Assembly (NCBI GenBank): GCA_000466585.1
Contig: KE993507.1
Location: 1 to 48,851, forward strand
Reading direction: 5' to 3'
Origin: Clostridiales bacterium oral taxon 876 str. F0540
Lineage (GTDB): Bacteria > Bacillota > Clostridia > Clostridiales > Clostridiaceae
Length of the DNA stretch: 48,851 nt
In this document: positions 36,355-44,245 of the stretch, piece by piece
Numbering within the stretch: the first letter of the stretch is position 1
Layout: the number at the start of each line of letters is the position of its first letter
Translations under genes and position numbers: made by a program
The notes under the pieces: model-generated
The model's input: only the letters and a program-made list of their open reading frames with translations
Databases searched by the model: none
What the model was told of the DNA's origin: nothing

Positions 36355-37032
36355 AAAAAATATATTATCTTTTATGTAATAATACTGTTAAGGACAGTAT
36401 TAAGCAGTAAAAAGCTTTTATCTATAAATAAAGCATGACATTTTGAGTTAATATGATTAATAGAAATTAGGTATTGCGTTAGATGATATTGCTATATGAA
36501 AGTTTAACTCTTCTTGTATATACAATATCCATAAGCAAATTAAGACATTATATATAGCACTAATGTGCTATACAGTTATACCAACATAAGTATTCTGATT
36601 AGCAATTTTTATTAATTAAACTACGGGCTGTAAATTTATATAAGTGTTGTTTACATTATTGTCTTACTTACTATAACTTTTATATCCTTGTTGTATCTTT
36701 AATACCATATAATGTTCAATAATTTATATTTAACGTTCAACACTCGTTACAAGTTGTATATATATTAGCAAACTTCGTATAATGCTTAGTAATTTTCAAG
36801 CATTATTAGTACAACATATACAAATAAGCACAAGCCTTAGTAAATCCTTTAACTTTTTATTTGACTTTATATACTTTAAATTAAGTTAATGATATTGACA
36901 TGTAATTCCTCTTTAATAATTTTGATTATATCTATATGCCAACATACTTTTTTGCTACATATAGGTTTATGGTTCGGAGGTAGTTGTGAATATTCTGAAA
37001 AAATAACAATCTTATTATCTACTTAAAATAAA

Positions 37033-37062
37033 AGAAGCTGAGTCCCTTAGAACTTAGCTTCC
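37033..37062 (-). terminator. Terminator downstream of decayed gene
   Basis: AAGCTAAGT...ACTCAGCTT (one mismatch) is followed by TTTTATTTT on the minus strand. It would end transcripts of the 37.1-38.2 kb genes. Confidence 0.65.
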
Positions 37063-37088
37063 CCGTCTAATATCCACCCCTATTTAAA

Positions 37089-37343
37089 TTATGCTATTAC
37101 CTCTAATACGCAATATAAATCTCTAAACACATTTTTACTCACTTCCACAACTTTCATATACTGATTGAGTTTATCTGAATTACATATTAATTCCCAGCAT
37201 CCATCATCTCAATATTGATTCCAGTATTTCGTTTATCTCCTGAATACCTAAAAAGAAAACATAATTTCTAAGAAATGATCACTACGTATTCTTCCCAACA
37301 TCTCCATAAAATTACGTAAAGCTATCAACCAGTCCGTCTCCAT
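37089..37343 (-). pseudogene. Frameshifted remnant of a small gene
   Basis: Fragments in different frames line up as one coding trace: METDWLIALRNFMEMLGRI, then YSGDKRNTGINIEMMD, then DDGCWELICNSDKLNQYM and VVEVSKNVFRDLYCVLEVIA before a stop. At least two frame changes are needed. The residue usage looks protein-like, but the family is unknown. It sits between a terminator and a 37-aa gene on the same strand. Confidence 0.4.
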
Positions 37344-37365
37344 CTTATGTCATGATCCTTAATAA

Positions 37366-37479
37366 TTACTTATCTCTTTTAACCAAGGTAATCATTGCAT
37401 CTATAGCGTGTTTTCCAACAAGTCCCATAATTACTATTCCAAAAACTGTTACTACAATTATCCCTACTGTCTCAGCCAT
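37366..37479 (-). CDS. 37-aa single-pass membrane peptide
   Basis: A strong AAGGAGGTG site precedes an ATG that encodes MAETVGIIVVTVFGIVIM and a basic tail ending in LVKRDK. One transmembrane helix of about 20 residues is followed by K/R residues. Size and layout resemble small membrane toxins or holin-like peptides, but no antisense antitoxin RNA is obvious. It is downstream of the XRE gene on the same strand. Confidence 0.6.
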   Translation of the reverse strand: MAETVGIIVVTVFGIVIMGLVGKHAIDAMITLVKRDK

Positions 37480-37720
37480 TACATACACCTCCTTGTCTTA
37501 AAGTTGACTTAATAACAATACCAAAAAATACTAAAACACCCTTAAATTTTAAGGATGCTTCTTTAAAAATGTTATTTTTTTCTTTTCAAATATTCCTTGC
37601 TTTATCAAAACTATCACCTTTTCGTAAATGAACGCTATATTCACAGTTAATTATATCACAATTTAAATTTTTAATACATAAATCAGCCATAATTATTAGC
37701 TCTCATTAATGTTAATGTAA

Positions 37721-37744
37721 AAAGTCAGCTGAAATGCTGACTTT
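37721..37744 (-). terminator. Terminator of the XRE gene at 37754
   Basis: Perfect 9-bp arms AAAGTCAGC / GCTGACTTT with a 6-base loop are followed by T5 on the minus strand, ten bases after the stop. Confidence 0.85.
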
Positions 37745-37753
37745 AGACTTAAT

Positions 37754-38194
37754 TTATGCTGTTTTACCAACTTCTTCTTTTAGGTTGTCAATCTCTTTTA
37801 ATAAATTACTTGTAGAATTAGCTATATGATTTTCTAACTCTTTAATAACTCTTTGTAAACTAAGCTTTATATCGAGATTGCTTTCTACACCTGCAAAGAT
37901 AAATTTATCCTTAATTATTAATTCGTCTAATGTATCAGCTTTTTCTGAAACACCTTTTGTAAATGAATCTGGGTATAAGTCTACTATTATGCTGATAGGC
38001 AAATTATAGTGTCTTAATATCCTGGTAAGATACTCCAGGCTTATATTTCCTCTGTCTCCTGTCTCTAACCTCTGGATATAACTGGCAGAAATGTTAGTAG
38101 CCTTTTCAATATCGTAGAGGCTTTCATCCTTTTCCTCTCTAAGTGCTTTGATTAATTTCGATAAATTATTTACCTGATTATTTTTACTTGCCAT
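37754..38194 (-). CDS. XRE-family regulator
   Basis: The N-terminal HTH (LSKLIKALREEKDESLYDIEKATNISASYIQRLETGDRG) belongs to the XRE family, and a C-terminal coiled-coil-like helix (RVIKELENHIANSTSNLLKEIDNLKEEVG) probably makes a dimer. It is divergent from a 35-codon gene at 38476. A nested palindrome at 38356-38414 lies between and is the likely operator. Confidence 0.8.
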   Translation of the reverse strand: MASKNNQVNNLSKLIKALREEKDESLYDIEKATNISASYIQRLETGDRGNISLEYLTRILRHYNLPISIIVDLYPDSFTKGVSEKADTLDELIIKDKFIFAGVESNLDIKLSLQRVIKELENHIANSTSNLLKEIDNLKEEVGKTA

Positions 38195-38355
38195 AAACCA
38201 TCATCCTTTCCTTTGTAAAATAGTTACATTGAATCATGTGTAACACCTGTATTTATTTTAATTCTTTATATCATATTCATTTAGAACTATATCAATAACT
38301 ATAAGAAATGTAGTCAACTATAGTTACCGCTTGAAGTAATTACTTTTTCCACAGC

Positions 38356-38414
38356 ATAAGCTTTTTAATTTTCTTAACAATGTGTCGGACAGTGTCCGAC
38401 ATTCAAAAGCTTAT
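38356..38414. promoter_or_regulatory. Nested palindrome, likely operator
   Basis: The inner palindrome TGTCGGACAGTGTCCGACA (38383-38401) has 9-bp perfect arms and is G+C-rich in an A+T-rich context. The outer arms ATAAGCTTTT (38356-38365) and AAAAGCTTAT (38405-38414) are also perfect. It lies between the divergent XRE gene and the small ORF at 38476. Confidence 0.6.
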
Positions 38415-38475
38415 AATCATAGGAAAATCCATATATAATTAAAATATAAATTCTGATATTAAAGGAGATGGAGCA

Positions 38476-38583
38476 GTGAAAGACATCTTAACAAAGATTG
38501 AAAAGGATATATATTTGCTAACTCAAAATTATAATCTTCACATGGCTGATCTAAAAACCTACTATAGTATCCCAGAGAATTAA
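38476..38583 (+). CDS. 35-aa hypothetical peptide
   Basis: A GTG start follows AAAGGAG. The peptide begins MKDILTKIEKDIYLLTQN and is soluble and helical. A TATAAT-like element lies upstream at about 38433. It ends 18 bases before the stop of the converging Fic-like gene. Divergent small genes beside XRE regulators are often their targets. Confidence 0.5.
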   Translation: MKDILTKIEKDIYLLTQNYNLHMADLKTYYSIPEN

Positions 38584-38600
38584 CCCTAATATCTTGAACC

Positions 38601-39095
38601 CTAATCTAAGAATTCCTTCAAGCTTTTAAGCTTTAAGTTATAATCTTTAATCCATGTCTTATAAGCCTGATTATCCAGAAATTTTATCATCTCTTTTGTA
38701 TCTTGCAAAGCTCTGTCATGCTCTTCTTCATCCGTATACCAGAATATTATTGGTGGGAGATTGTTAGCTATTAGAACATAATTAACTAACATTCTTGCTA
38801 TTCTCCCGCCTAAAATACTATACATATTACAGTAGAACTCTCCTGCTACTTTTAAAGCATTATCTTCATTTAATTTTACGGCCTCGCCCTGTTTTAACAC
38901 ATTCCTGCAGAAACCTATGTAATCCTCTGTTAACTTGTTTGTATTATCTCCTGCGAAAACAGCCTCTACCTCTGTATACGTTATATTAACTCCGTCTAAT
39001 CTTAATGAGGAATATACGAATTTACGTAAGAACTTATCTAATAATTCCTCTGTGTTCCCTCTACTCCATAATTTTAAAGCCTCTGTGTAAAACAT
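38601..39095 (-). CDS. Degenerate Fic-like protein
   Basis: The 164-aa protein reads like a trimmed Fic domain. It has an N-terminal SSLRLDGVNITYTEVEAVF block (compare SS..EG..LT..EV), then an EFYCNMYSILGGRIARML motif, then NYVLIANNLPPIIF and EEHDRALQD. Against the Fic consensus HPFxDGNGRxxR, the catalytic His aligns with Asn90 and the D-G-N is I-L-G, while the final G-R-x-x-R is kept. AMP transfer is therefore unlikely. GAGGTG precedes the ATG. It may be a pseudoenzyme or an antitoxin-like relic. Confidence 0.5.
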   Translation of the reverse strand: MFYTEALKLWSRGNTEELLDKFLRKFVYSSLRLDGVNITYTEVEAVFAGDNTNKLTEDYIGFCRNVLKQGEAVKLNEDNALKVAGEFYCNMYSILGGRIARMLVNYVLIANNLPPIIFWYTDEEEHDRALQDTKEMIKFLDNQAYKTWIKDYNLKLKSLKEFLD

Positions 39096-39413
39096 ATTTT
39101 AACACCTCAATTGTTGCCTATTACTTATTTCTATGTTTTCCTACTACTAAGAGCATATAAATATTATATATAAAAAATCCATATTTTTTAACTTTTTTCT
39201 GCGTAAAGGTATTTCTGATAGTATTTCGAATAAAACGGGCTTAGCTGGTATATTTGCTCGTTTTTACTGTAACCTTTATTTTATATTATGACAATGAATT
39301 ATAATATTAATATTAGATTTTATCATTCCAGGCTTTACATCTGATTATTACTGAGGTTCTTTTTAACTTTATAGTAATTCTTATAGTGTAATCACTATTC
39401 TAATATATTTTAA

Positions 39414-39435
39414 GTTGTCAAATATAATTGACAAC
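39414..39435. promoter_or_regulatory. Operator-like inverted repeat, second site
   Basis: GTTGTCAA-N6-TTGACAAC has 8-bp perfect arms. Its core half-sites and spacing match the palindrome at 17266-17283, so both may be bound by one regulator. Confidence 0.5.
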
Positions 39436-39731
39436 ATTGCCTAAAGCATTGATATTACTGAATTTATTGACTATATAGTTCTTGTGAATATATATATTTT
39501 TTGCTATAATTAATACATAAACCAATACAACCAAAGAAGTCTCCAGCTCCCAAATTATATGTAATATTTAAAATTTCTACCAAACCTTAGAAAATTATTG
39601 TCATTGTTTACCTTAATATTTATTTGTGCTATATAATAAGCGATTGTAGTTAGCTCTATAATCGTTTTTCTATTATATTTCTGCTTCAAATTTTAATTAA
39701 CGGGACATTTAAATATAAGATTAAATATAGA

Positions 39732-39759
39732 TTGCTCTCTAATTTCAATATGATATAAT
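39732..39759 (+). promoter_or_regulatory. Promoter of the 39.8-kb sRNA
   Basis: The -35 TTGCTC and -10 TATAAT are separated by 16 bases, and TG lies one base upstream of the -10. It is among the best plus-strand promoters in the window. Predicted start near 39765. Confidence 0.65.
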
Positions 39760-39764
39760 AAAAG

Positions 39765-39845
39765 TGCGAAGGGTAATTTTCGCATGGCTAAAGGGTCATT
39801 TTATCGGAAAAAGAGACAGTCTAAGGGCTGTCTCTTTTTCTTTTA
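39765..39845 (+). ncRNA. Short structured RNA with strong promoter and terminator
   Basis: An RNA of about 80 nt is predicted. It has a TGCGAA/TTCGCA hairpin, two copies of AAGGGTMATTTT (39769-39780 and 39791-39802), a third AAGGG in the last loop, and a terminator with perfect 13-bp arms (39807-39819 and 39828-39840). There is no start codon with a ribosome binding site. Exposed AAGGG words suggest pairing to CCCTT/CCTT sequences. Possible roles are copy-number control or trans regulation. Confidence 0.6.
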
Positions 39846-39995
39846 CTATTATAGAGATATATTGCATTATATCATAGATAGGCTTAGAAACGATTTTATG
39901 AGGTTTTAGATGGGTTGTAAGCAGGGAATATCTATGGGAGAATGTTTGTAAGATTGTTGCTGTTTTATTTTAGAAATAGAAAGGGGTATAAGATT

Positions 39996-40244
39996 ATGTG
40001 GGAAGTAAAGAGATACGAGGTTATCGAGTCAGACAAAAATGATGGGATCAATGTGTTTACAAATAAAGAGGATGCTTTTACTGAGGCTTTAAATAGATTA
40101 GATAAGCGAGTAGATGAAAACCTGGATTGTTTAGGATTTTTAATAGAAGAAATAAAGGACGAGGAAAAGGTTATTAAGTATTACATAGAAAAGCAGAATA
40201 GCCTCATAAGACAAATACAAAGTTGTGGTATCTCTATAAAATGA
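39996..40244 (+). CDS. Hypothetical protein
   Basis: This 82-aa acidic helical protein begins MWEVKRYEVIESDKNDG. ATG 39996 has AAGGGG nine bases upstream; the longer reading from 39942 has no site. It overlaps the next small gene by ATGA, so the two are translationally coupled. Confidence 0.55.
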   Translation: MWEVKRYEVIESDKNDGINVFTNKEDAFTEALNRLDKRVDENLDCLGFLIEEIKDEEKVIKYYIEKQNSLIRQIQSCGISIK

Positions 40245-40402
40245 TATGTTTTGTAATTATGTTTATCATATCTAAAATCAGAAATATAGCTTCTAATAAG
40301 AATTCATCTTTATATAGAAAAAGGACAACTTGCAATATTAAATCATATGAAAGAGTAGAAACAGAAAGAATAGCTAAGTTAGCAAGAGCATTATATAAAT
40401 AG
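40241..40402 (+). CDS. 53-aa hypothetical protein
   Basis: It starts at the ATGA overlap with the previous gene. It has a short hydrophobic N terminus (MICFVIMFII) and a basic remainder ending in RIAKLARALYK. No family recognised. The overlap is the main support. Confidence 0.4.
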   Translation: MICFVIMFIISKIRNIASNKNSSLYRKRTTCNIKSYERVETERIAKLARALYK

Positions 40403-40434
40403 TTTTTAAAATTGTATCATATGGAGGTATTTAT

Positions 40435-40581
40435 ATGTCTCAAAAAATAGATAAGCCAAATAGACCAATCTTGAAACCCAAGAAGAAAACTTCTGTAAAT
40501 CTAAAATCACAGACCCATGAGGAATTCGACCGCTTAGCTAAAATTATCTCCCCCATTCAATTATACTTTTCAGCAAATTGA
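40435..40581 (+). CDS. 48-aa hypothetical protein, perhaps truncated
   Basis: TGGAGG lies six bases before the ATG. The lysine/proline-rich N terminus (PILKPKKKTSVNLKSQTHEE) and following FDRLAKIIS look like the start of a larger protein cut short. The sequence after the stop shows no clear continuation. Confidence 0.4.
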   Translation: MSQKIDKPNRPILKPKKKTSVNLKSQTHEEFDRLAKIISPIQLYFSAN

Positions 40582-40738
40582 ACATCCTCAATCCAAACCT
40601 TCTTTATAAAATCAGAGTCCAACTTAGAATTCTCTGCTTTATTGAACTTTATATAGATTTTCTATCTTTTAAGCACTGTCCTATTACTCTTTCATTATCT
40701 CATTTGCTAATGCTTATCCAGTTCATTCGTGTGGTACA

Positions 40739-41770
40739 CTATCCTAAATCATTTGTCTTTAGTATTCTATCCCATATAACACACATGTTTCTCCCAGCAT
40801 CTTTTGCATAACTATTTGCCTTTTCTGCTTTATTTATAACTTCATCAATAGAGCTTCCATCGCTTGGATAATGTGCAATTCCTATAGATACTGTTGTAGG
40901 ATAAACAAACTTTTTTGTTTGTTCTTCAATGTCTTTTCTTATTCTCTCAGCTAACTTTAAAGAGCTTTCCTTATTAATCCCTTTTGACACTACTAAGAAT
41001 TCATCTCCCGATAGCCACCTAAATACCTTGTCCTTTTCTCTAATGCAGTTAGTTATTATCTGGCTAAGATTTCTTATCATCTGGTTTCCTGCCTCATAAC
41101 TTATCTTATTATATCTCTTTAAATTATCGCCATCTATAAACATTACAGCAAAACCTTTCTGATTATATGCGTATTCATCAATTAAACCAGATAAGAATAA
41201 CTTTCCTGCTCTATGATTAGAAAGTCCCGAAACATCATCTTTTAAAGCGAGACTACTGGTACTTCTTATGTTCCTTACAAATGTCCAAACAAAATGCTTA
41301 ACTATTCTATCTATACTTTCTTCATTTTCACTCACTTTTAAAGCATTTTTTAATAAGAACTCATAAAAATCCTCAACTGTATTAATATTTTTATTGTATT
41401 CTAAATGAAACTTGTATAAGTCTATACCTGAAAGTTTTAATATACAAATATATTTCCTGAAATTTTCTTGAACCTCTGAGATGATTTCATTAACATTAGA
41501 TAATTTGCAATTAGGCAATATTATGATAAAATCATTTTCACCAAATCTAAATCCATATAAGTTATGATGTTTTGATATAGCACTATTTATGGATTGTGTA
41601 AGGCCGCTTATACATAAATCTCCAACGTTATTTCCATATTCCTCATTAATCTGAAAAAGATTAAATACATTAAAAACAATAAAAAAACCTTTCTTACCAA
41701 ATACCTTATTAATATCGGCTTCTATGAAGTCAAAAAAATTAGGTATTCCTACTAAGTTATTTATATTCAT
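40739..41770 (-). CDS. GGDEF-domain protein with degenerate first domain
   Basis: This 343-aa protein has two GGDEF-like units. The first has RFGENDF at 75-81 in place of GGDEF and is probably inactive. The second has SGDEF at 254-258, the substrate-binding FIDGDNLKRYN segment and an RxxD (REKD, 244-247) near the inhibitory-site position. GGDEF enzymes make cyclic di-GMP; S in place of the first G is tolerated in many active members. No transmembrane helix, so it is cytoplasmic. An XRE-receiver fusion gene lies upstream on the same strand. Confidence 0.85.
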   Translation of the reverse strand: MNINNLVGIPNFFDFIEADINKVFGKKGFFIVFNVFNLFQINEEYGNNVGDLCISGLTQSINSAISKHHNLYGFRFGENDFIIILPNCKLSNVNEIISEVQENFRKYICILKLSGIDLYKFHLEYNKNINTVEDFYEFLLKNALKVSENEESIDRIVKHFVWTFVRNIRSTSSLALKDDVSGLSNHRAGKLFLSGLIDEYAYNQKGFAVMFIDGDNLKRYNKISYEAGNQMIRNLSQIITNCIREKDKVFRWLSGDEFLVVSKGINKESSLKLAERIRKDIEEQTKKFVYPTTVSIGIAHYPSDGSSIDEVINKAEKANSYAKDAGRNMCVIWDRILKTNDLG

Positions 41771-41804
41771 ATCGCTCTACACATCTTCTTTCTAAGTATT
41801 TCTC

Positions 41805-41861
41805 CCACTAAACATAAACAGTTATATTTAGTGGCTTTAGCATACCAAGTATTAGTATGCT
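41805..41861 (-). promoter_or_regulatory. Paired hairpins in the GGDEF gene leader
   Basis: CCACTAAA/TTTAGTGG (41805-41812, 41827-41834) and AGCATAC/GTATGCT (41839-41845, 41855-41861) are adjacent stems in the 5' leader of the GGDEF gene. They do not match known cyclic di-GMP riboswitch sequences. Confidence 0.4.
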
Positions 41862-41929
41862 TTATAGTATTAGTCCTATAGTAAAGTACCAGTATATTAT
41901 CCTTTAATAAGCTTCATACGCCACTTAAC

Positions 41930-41957
41930 TTTAGGCTATGTTAAAGTATAATGTTGA
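41930..41957 (+). repeat. Dispersed 28-bp repeat, copy B
   Basis: Matches 33923-33950 at 25 of 28 positions, same strand. It lies between the GGDEF and XRE-receiver genes. Confidence 0.6.
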
Positions 41958-42042
41958 TTTTATATCATTACAAAGGGGAGCATTTTCGAGTTTCCTTAAT
42001 TCATAATATGAGAATGTAAATTATATATATTAAAACCCTTTG

Positions 42043-42603
42043 CTAAATCGTGCCTATACTTGCAATAATTTTATCTGGTAAAAAAGGCTTTGTAATATAC
42101 CCAAATGCTCCTAATGCCATTGTAGAGTCAATAATTTCCTTATCTTTTACTGCTGAACACATAATTACTTTAATGTTAGGATAGTCTTTCATTACACTCT
42201 GTAATGTCGTTATACCATCCATTCCAGGCATGTTAATATCAAGAATTATTAAATCTGGTCTTTTGTTTTTTAACATATTCAATAATCCCCCTCCTTCTGT
42301 AGCTTCACCGATAACTTCACATCCATTTTCGGACAGTATCCTTTTTAGTGAATCCCTAACAAAATCTACATCGTCTACGACTATAACTTTCTTTTTGGTT
42401 TTAGTCCTTCCAAGCAATTCATCAGTTGATACATCGAAAAATTCAGCAATTGAACATATCATTAAAACATCTGGTATGGAGTTTCCAGTTTCCCATTTTG
42501 ATACTGCGGCCACGGATACTCCCATTTCAGAGGCCAAGTTTTCTTGTGTCATATTCTTTTTTTTTCTTAATTCATATATTTTTTTACCGATTACAATATT
42601 CAT
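42043..42603 (-). CDS. XRE HTH fused to response-regulator receiver
   Basis: Residues 1-65 are an XRE HTH (KIYELRKKKNMTQENLASEMGVSVAAVSKWE). Residues about 72-186 are a CheY-like receiver: VIVVDDVDF, phospho-acceptor Asp in LIILDINMPGMDG, IMCSAV and the conserved Lys in YITKPF. The usual order in response regulators is receiver first; here the DNA-binding part comes first and is XRE type. ATG 42603 follows TGGAGG. No histidine kinase lies nearby. The neighbouring GGDEF gene may be a target. Confidence 0.85.
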   Translation of the reverse strand: MNIVIGKKIYELRKKKNMTQENLASEMGVSVAAVSKWETGNSIPDVLMICSIAEFFDVSTDELLGRTKTKKKVIVVDDVDFVRDSLKRILSENGCEVIGEATEGGGLLNMLKNKRPDLIILDINMPGMDGITTLQSVMKDYPNIKVIMCSAVKDKEIIDSTMALGAFGYITKPFLPDKIIASIGTI

Positions 42604-43410
42604 AAATGCCTCCATTTAATAATACAATGCTAACTGTTAATTAAAGTAAATGTTTACTGATATAAGAGTATCATTATATCCGCATATATTCAAACGAAGC
42701 ATAGTAGAATAACTTAACTGTCAGTTAATATAAACAATTTTCTTTGTCCTATCCTACAGTTACTAAAGAAATTTATAAAAATTATATCATTATCAACAAA
42801 TTTCTTAATCAGAGGCCAATTTCAAAGGACTGTTCTTAATTAGACAATAACCCTTTAATAAGATTCCATATACCTGTTTATCATACTTTATTTCTTATAT
42901 CCAATTGGTAGTTAACCCCTTGACAAATTATAAATTAACTTCATATTCTTTACGGTTATATAATAAATTACTTAAAAACGCCATATCATCTCCCATCTTA
43001 TCCCTTAATTTTTAAACCTTAATTATAAATCTAAGGATTTATAATTCCTACTATGTGAGTTTAAAAAATAGTTCTTGTTCCCCACCCCTCTCAACCCCGC
43101 ATTCCTCCGTCACCGATTAAAATAAAGTTCTTGCTTTTCCCTTACTACAATCTGGTATTAAAAACAATATAGGAAGCAAAACTCTATTTAATTTAAAATA
43201 AAGTCTTGCTTCCTACTCTTTCTTTTCCTCTTGCTAAAACCTTGCTAAACCCTTGCAATATCTTGCTTTAACACTTATTCTTATCGTCTAAATCCTTGCA
43301 CCTTTTCTCCCTTAACTCTCTCCAAAAGCAGAGCTTTATTTTAAAGAATCAGGAGTTTATTTTATTTTGCGGAAGTTTTTTTGAAAGTGACATAGAAATA
43401 GGATTAAGGA
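42604..43410. other. Non-coding region with hairpin and repeat array
   Basis: It contains a perfect 11-bp hairpin AATTATAAATC/GATTTATAATT (43021-43046) and the CTTGC repeat array at 43117-43300. No ORF. It is a second candidate for a replication or partition site. Confidence 0.5.
43117..43300. repeat. CTTGC short-repeat array, iteron-like
   Basis: CTTGC occurs at 43130, 43205, 43230, 43241, 43252, 43262 and 43295. The central four are spaced 11, 11 and 10 bases, so they face one side of the helix. The 19-20-base direct repeats at 43117-43136 and 43193-43211 (TTAAAATAAAGTTCTTGCTT with one deletion) and the inverted repeat TAGGAAGCAA/TTGCTTCCTA (43170-43179, 43206-43215) add structure. Confidence 0.55.
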
Positions 43411-44205
43411 TTAATCATTTGAATTCATTTGCTTTTCCCTACAATCATAACACGTTTTATTGTATATCTTTTTATATTTGACCTTGCATACAGGACATAA
43501 ATCCATACCTTTCTTATCCCAAAGGAAAGCACATTTCTTGCAGAAAGTGACCGTATCTTCTAATGAAATGTATCTCAAATACTCGTCAATTACAGTAATT
43601 AATGTTTCTTTTTCAATTTGCTCCCCATATTCTTCAAATAATAATTCTCTACTTTTTTCTTTATATATTTTCCATGCTAATGAAGAGAACGTTACTACAT
43701 TCATTTCTTGTGCCTTTTTTTCTTTTCTATCATCAATAAATATTGGTATTACTTTCGTAATTGGAACTTCAAATAAATCCTTGCAATAATTACATTTATA
43801 TTTAGGAGATAATGTTTTTCTTGCTGATATATTAATTGAACCACAAGAAGGGCATACATCTCTTTCTTCTTTATCAATATTCTTGTTAAAGTATTCAACT
43901 ACTTCTTCTTCATTCACTAAATTTTCCATGGGGTGCTTTTCGTTTATAAGCTGTCCATATTTAACACATATCTCGTTTTTTACAATTCCATAATCTCTTG
44001 GATGATAAGTATGTTGTAACGTAAGGACTTCTTTACTTCCACACTGTTCACAGCTATCCTTTATTAGTTTATCCCTTTTTTTCTTCCACTCTTTTGTATG
44101 CCATGACTTAGTTTTATTTGAAAATAATATTTCCCCTGCTTTTTTAGGCTCTATTTTATATTGAACTATTTCTTCCCTTAGTTTAATTAATTGACCTTCT
44201 GTCAT
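43411..44205 (-). CDS. Multi-zinc-ribbon, HNH-like protein
   Basis: This 264-aa protein has three cysteine modules: DSCEQCGS...LTLQHTYHP near residue 35-55, similar to the start of an HNH/McrA finger; CPSCGS...CNYCKD mid-protein; and FCKKC...LCPVC...CYDC at the end. The first module lacks the rest of a canonical HNH, so nuclease activity is uncertain. ATG 44205 follows GTGGAGG. It is 40 bp after the glycosylase gene on the same strand and probably in one operon with it. Confidence 0.65.
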   Translation of the reverse strand: MTEGQLIKLREEIVQYKIEPKKAGEILFSNKTKSWHTKEWKKKRDKLIKDSCEQCGSKEVLTLQHTYHPRDYGIVKNEICVKYGQLINEKHPMENLVNEEEVVEYFNKNIDKEERDVCPSCGSINISARKTLSPKYKCNYCKDLFEVPITKVIPIFIDDRKEKKAQEMNVVTFSSLAWKIYKEKSRELLFEEYGEQIEKETLITVIDEYLRYISLEDTVTFCKKCAFLWDKKGMDLCPVCKVKYKKIYNKTCYDCREKQMNSND

Positions 44206-44245
44206 TTCTTCCTCCACAATCAATATTTACTGAAAGCAGTATACC

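Larger units (their letters stand above)
35902..37088. other. Hairpin-rich non-coding region, candidate origin
   Basis: About 1.2 kb without genes. It has perfect inverted repeats TAAAACAGTA/TACTGTTTTA (36021-36044), TAATACTGT/ACAGTATTA (36380-36402), TATAGCAC/GTGCTATA (36553-36572) and ATAATGCTT/AAGCATTAT (about 36778-36805). Two share the TACTGT word. It also has the RNA unit at 36174-36354. It lies upstream of the Rep candidate. Confidence 0.5.
39096..39995. other. Non-coding region with operator and sRNA unit
   Basis: About 900 bases without a gene longer than 60 codons. It contains the operator-like repeat at 39414-39435 and the sRNA unit at 39732-39845, described separately. The rest is A+T-rich sequence with no clear signal. 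Confidence 0.5.

Noticed and set aside
40578..40811. 77-codon plus-strand ORF
   Set aside because: Lacks a ribosome binding site and overlaps the end of the GGDEF gene on the other strand; the sequence is low-complexity.
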